Assembly: GCF_027484705.1 (NCBI RefSeq)
Contig: NZ_JAIXSL010000016.1
Coordinates: 248,001-312,000 of the forward strand
Source of the DNA: Flavobacterium sp.
GTDB lineage: Bacteria; Bacteroidota; Bacteroidia; Flavobacteriales; Flavobacteriaceae
DNA length: 64,000 nucleotides
Reading direction: 5' to 3'
Positions within the stretch are counted from its first letter, which is position 1; each line of letters begins with the position of its first letter. The translations under genes were made by a program, and so were the position numbers. Positions 63,403 to 64,000 of the stretch are shown here, one piece after another. The notes under the pieces were generated by a model. That model ran no database searches, was not told the DNA's origin, and was given only the letters and a program-made list of their open reading frames with translations.

Positions 63403-64000
63403 GTCCCAAATTTTACCGAAGTCATGGTCAGCGAACCGCCGACAGCTTTGTCATTGAAGAACGAAATGTCATCCTTGTCATCCTGTAATCCTAGAGTATA
63501 AAGCAAAGGATAATAATGATCGGGCGTTGGTATGGCTAGTTTTGCAGCGGCATTGAGTTTTTCATATTGAATCAACGATTGAAAATCGCGATTGCCAATT
63601 TTTTCCTTGAACAATTGGTTCATTTCTAGCGCCCAATCGAAGCCGTATTCTGGTTCCTGCAATTTGTCCCAGGCGACCATGCCGAGATTGTGTACCATAT
63701 TACCGCTTCCGATAATCAAAACGCCTTTTTTTCTCAACGCTTGCAACTGTTTGGCCAGATCAAAGTGGTATTGCGGCGGTTTGTTGTAATCAATGCTCAA
63801 CTGCAGCACCGGAATATCAGCATCGGGATACATATGACGAACGACAGTCCAGGTACCGTGGTCTAAACCCCAATCGTGGTCTAAACCAACGTTTGTGGAA
63901 GTGATCAGATTTGAAGTAAATTCTGCTAATTCTGGGTTTCCTTTTGCTGGATATTCCACATCAAATAAAGCTTGTGGAAAACCTCCAAAATCGTGAATCG
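63399..64000 (-). CDS. Extradiol dioxygenase of the DODA/LigB (YgiD) family, truncated at window edge
   Basis: The frame runs to the window edge. The GTG at 63957-63959 is not the true start, because the upstream codons read IHDFGGFPQALFDVEYPAKG, the family's conserved block. Later motifs are STNVGLDHDWGLDHGTWTVV, DADIPVLQLSIDYNKPPQYH and KGVLIIGSGNMVHNLGMVAW. These are typical of 4,5-DOPA dioxygenase-like class III extradiol enzymes, with non-haem iron or zinc bound by His and Glu residues, one of which lies in the missing N-terminus. The physiological substrate of such bacterial homologues is usually unknown. It converges with the PH gene. Confidence 0.9.
   Translation of the reverse strand, partial: IHDFGGFPQALFDVEYPAKGNPELAEFTSNLITSTNVGLDHDWGLDHGTWTVVRHMYPDADIPVLQLSIDYNKPPQYHFDLAKQLQALRKKGVLIIGSGNMVHNLGMVAWDKLQEPEYGFDWALEMNQLFKEKIGNRDFQSLIQYEKLNAAAKLAIPTPDHYYPLLYTLGLQDDKDDISFFNDKAVGGSLTMTSVKFGT

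Overview
The window is a stretch of chromosome from a flavobacterium, most likely the genus Flavobacterium. Signs of this are the gliding-motility lipoprotein GldI, two secreted proteins with C-terminal type IX secretion (T9SS) sorting domains, menaquinone genes (menC, menA, menB), the bamD-rpoZ-coaBC-DUF4835-recN operon typical of Bacteroidota, -33/-7 promoters of the TTG / TAnnTTTG type, and A+T-rich intergenic DNA. No rRNA, tRNA, CRISPR array, transposase or prophage gene was seen, and no stretch over 300 bases lacks a gene.

Region 1 (1-8.2 kb, + strand) is the downstream part of a ribosomally made, modified peptide cluster (class I lanthipeptide-like): an S41 peptidase cut by the window edge, a split lantibiotic dehydratase (large N-terminal protein plus small SpaB_C-like elimination protein), a C39-peptidase ABC exporter and its HlyD adaptor. 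Precursor and cyclase genes are not in the window and would lie upstream. It looks A+T-richer than the rest by eye.

Region 2 (8.2-18.2 kb) has a VWA-like membrane protein and fabG on the minus strand, then a plus-strand block that reads as a metal (probably copper) response unit. It contains an ECF sigma factor, a tiny one-helix membrane protein, a His-rich periplasmic sensor-like protein (together resembling CnrH/CnrY/CnrX), an MbnP-like protein, a MauG/MbnH-like di-haem enzyme, a T9SS-tagged multicopper oxidase, a redoxin and a T9SS-tagged YHYH protein, closed by a strong terminator.

Region 3 (18.2-43.3 kb) is mostly housekeeping: yidC, pyrG, an OsmC protein, two LysM proteins, guaA, crcB, nrnA, gldI, two cyclophilin-FKBP fusion isomerases, fabV, recN, coaBC, rpoZ, bamD, dapA and a 5'-nucleotidase split over two genes.

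Region 4 (43.2-64 kb) opens with four tandem divergent YhhN-like membrane proteins. It continues with ligA, the rpsF-rpsR-rplI operon, a LytTR response regulator, priA, a BrkB-type membrane protein, nadC, menC/menA/menB interleaved with a TPR protein and a metallo-hydrolase, three bacterial PH-domain proteins and a truncated extradiol dioxygenase.

Across the window, five intergenic copies of one structured element (ends AGCC...AGCTCCTAAA, inner hairpin, compensatory changes in the closing stem) form a dispersed repeat family. It is among the more interesting unexplained signals here.
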